From the NCBI GenBank assembly GCA_015711895.1, contig JACVJH010000180.1, positions 1 through 6,080 of the forward strand: a stretch of 6,080 nucleotides of DNA, in the 5' to 3' direction. The notes under the pieces are model-generated. The model was not told where the DNA came from. It saw nothing but the letters and a program-made list of their open reading frames with translations, and searched no databases. This DNA is from Candidatus Solincola tengchongensis. GTDB lineage: Bacteria; Actinomycetota; Geothermincolia; Geothermincolales; RBG-13-55-18. Positions 4,892 through 6,080 of this stretch are shown piece after piece. The translations under genes and the position numbers were made by a program. Within the stretch, counting starts at the first letter, position 1; the number at the start of each line of letters is the position of its first letter.

Positions 4892-6080
4892 ATGCGCATC
4901 ATGGCCTGCACCGGCTCCGGGCGTCACCTGCGTAGCCTGGCAGCGGTGGCCTGGACGGCAGCCCTGTGCCTGACGCTCGTCGTACTTCCCGCCGGAACCC
5001 GGAGTGCTGCCCGCGAGGGGGTCCCCCCCGACTTCCCAGTGGACCCGTTGGGAAGGCTTCCATCCAGTCCGCAGGCGGCCCACAAACGCCTGGAAGGACC
5101 TGGATACCGACGTCCGGGCGGCGGCGAAGGTGAGGTTTTTGATGGAGAGTGGCCGGATACCGGCCGAGGGGAGGGGCCGTTTTTAGCCGCCGAGGTGCAA
5201 TCGGGGCTCCTGGTCTCCCTTCCTCAGGACACCGTGGAAGGCAAGACCACCCATCCCGGCTCCGGAGTGCGGGTGGAGCTCATCCGGGAACCGCAGACGT
5301 GGACCCTGGAGACCACCACCACCCCGGGAGGATGGTTCTCCGTGGATTTCGGGACCCTGGGCGCGGAGATAAGCTCCGGAGACCGCGTGAGGGTCACCGA
5401 CCTGGCGGGAGGGCTGCCCGTGGAGGTGGAATGCCTGCTCACCGCGGTTGCCGATACGGCGGAGGATCGGGTGTACGGAACCGCGTCGGCGGGGAACCAG
5501 GTCGACGTGTACATAAAGACCCCCTCACTGTACTACGAGGACGTGCCTCCCGGAGCGGCGAAGCGCACAGCAGCCGCCACCGGCGGCACCTACCAGGCCT
5601 CGTTCACCGGCCTGGACATCCGGGACGGGGATGTGGCCTATGTCTTCTCCAGCGATGCGGCGGGGAACACGGTCATGGAGGTGGCACGGACCGGTCCCGC
5701 GCTGGTTGTCTACCCGCAGTACGACGAGGTGATGGGCTTTTACCTCCCCGGGTCCACGGTCACCGTGGAGGCCGGCACGGCCTCTCGCACGGTGGGTGTT
5801 TCCCGGCTCGGGTTTTTCGACGCCTGGTTCTTGGACCACGACATACTCCCCGGGGATAAGGTGAGCGCCGACCTGGGCGGGTCACACTCCGTGACCGTTG
5901 GGGATGTCTCGGCATCCGCGGACCCCTTCACCGACCTGGTGAAGGGTAAGGCGCCTCCCGGTAGGGAGATCCGCATCACCATGGACATCTACGGACAACC
6001 CGTGACCGTGGAGACGGCCAGCGATTCCCAAGGCTTCTTCTCTTACGACCTCACCGGCCTGTCCACGGTCTCCGGGATGG
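4892..6080 (+). CDS. Secreted multi-repeat Ig-like protein (3' truncated by the window)
   Basis: Frame 2 stays open from the TAA at 4853-4855 to the right edge, giving at least 396 residues. ATG 4892 lies 3 bases after an AGAAGG-like site (4883-4888). ATGs at 4865 and 4901 are in frame and possible; the best site cannot be settled. The N-terminus is a signal peptide: Arg-containing n-region, hydrophobic core LAAVAWTAALCLTLVVLPAG, then TRSAA as a likely cleavage zone. Residues about 45-105 are Pro/Gly-rich linker, part of which looks frame-altered. From residue 115 come at least four beta-rich repeats starting at V115, V194, V280 and V350. Each opens with V-x-G followed within a few residues by an (A/S/P)G-x-x-V-x-V strand, then G-x-(F/Y) before a D/F strand, and three of them show GD-x-V. 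This resembles bacterial Ig-like or carboxypeptidase-regulatory-like modules of surface proteins. A cell-wall, adhesin or matrix role is likely but unproven; the C-terminal anchor lies outside the window. Confidence 0.8.
   Translation, partial: MRIMACTGSGRHLRSLAAVAWTAALCLTLVVLPAGTRSAAREGVPPDFPVDPLGRLPSSPQAAHKRLEGPGYRRPGGGEGEVFDGEWPDTGRGEGPFLAAEVQSGLLVSLPQDTVEGKTTHPGSGVRVELIREPQTWTLETTTTPGGWFSVDFGTLGAEISSGDRVRVTDLAGGLPVEVECLLTAVADTAEDRVYGTASAGNQVDVYIKTPSLYYEDVPPGAAKRTAAATGGTYQASFTGLDIRDGDVAYVFSSDAAGNTVMEVARTGPALVVYPQYDEVMGFYLPGSTVTVEAGTASRTVGVSRLGFFDAWFLDHDILPGDKVSADLGGSHSVTVGDVSASADPFTDLVKGKAPPGREIRITMDIYGQPVTVETASDSQGFFSYDLTGLSTVSGM
5234..6080 (+). repeat. At least four tandem Ig-like protein repeats of about 70-86 residues
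   Basis: Units begin at 5234 (VEGK), 5471 (VYGT), 5729 (VMGF) and 5939 (VKGK), so periods are 79, 86 and 70 residues; the fourth is cut by the window. Common points are the opening V-x-G, a following short V-x-V or I-x-I strand, a G-x-(F/Y) turn and, in the first three units, a GD-x-V near the middle. DNA identity between units is low, so these are diverged domains rather than recent duplications. Confidence 0.6.

Noticed and set aside
5149..5859. 236-codon + strand frame inside the secreted protein gene
   Set aside because: Gly/Arg/His-rich shadow of the frame-2 coding sequence, which has clear beta-repeat structure and a signal peptide.
1..6080. CRISPR array, tRNA/rRNA gene, insertion sequence or toxin-antitoxin pair
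   Set aside because: I looked for regularly spaced identical repeats, cloverleaf-like segments, transposase motifs and paired small genes and saw none.

Overview
The window is GC-rich bacterial DNA with all supportable genes on the + strand. Frequent AGG and ATA codons, TTG starts with strong GGAGG-type ribosome binding sites, and an archaeal-style two-gene Fe-S assembly operon suggest an anaerobic, possibly thermophilic, deep-branching Gram-positive such as an uncultured actinobacterial or Firmicutes-like lineage. This placement is inference; there is no rRNA or other phylogenetic marker in the window.

Layout. (1) Positions 2-346 carry the C-terminal end of a flavin/Fe-S enzyme of the 4-hydroxyphenylacetate 3-hydroxylase / 4-hydroxybutyryl-CoA dehydratase family, closed by a clear intrinsic terminator at 392-423. 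(2) Positions 424-1543 are mostly non-coding. They contain one well-supported small gene (838-978, 46 aa, four cysteines in its first 18 residues) and a long leader with inverted repeats. (3) Positions 1544-3507 hold a two-gene operon with a 13-base overlap: a SufC-type ATPase and a SufB/SufD-type scaffold. No cysteine desulfurase, SufE/SufU or A-type carrier lies beside them. This is the arrangement of the minimal SUF-like (SMS, SmsC-SmsB) system. (4) Positions 3741-4526 encode a 261-aa membrane-anchored extracytoplasmic protein with a Pro/Glu/Ser-rich linker and two copies of a ~60-residue domain. (5) From 4892 a secreted protein of at least 396 residues begins and runs off the right edge; it carries at least four Ig-like beta repeats. 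Its reading frame never closes inside the window.

How the genes relate. The SmsC/SmsB pair would assemble Fe-S clusters. The flanking dehydratase-family enzyme needs a [4Fe-4S] cluster if it is of the 4-hydroxybutyryl-CoA type, but a terminator and more than 1.1 kb separate it from the operon, so co-transcription is unlikely. The last two genes are envelope or extracellular proteins with no visible link to Fe-S biology. The most interesting points are the stand-alone SmsCB operon, a CxxC tail on its ATPase, the small cysteine-rich protein upstream, and a stretch of the secreted protein where codon bias moves into another frame.
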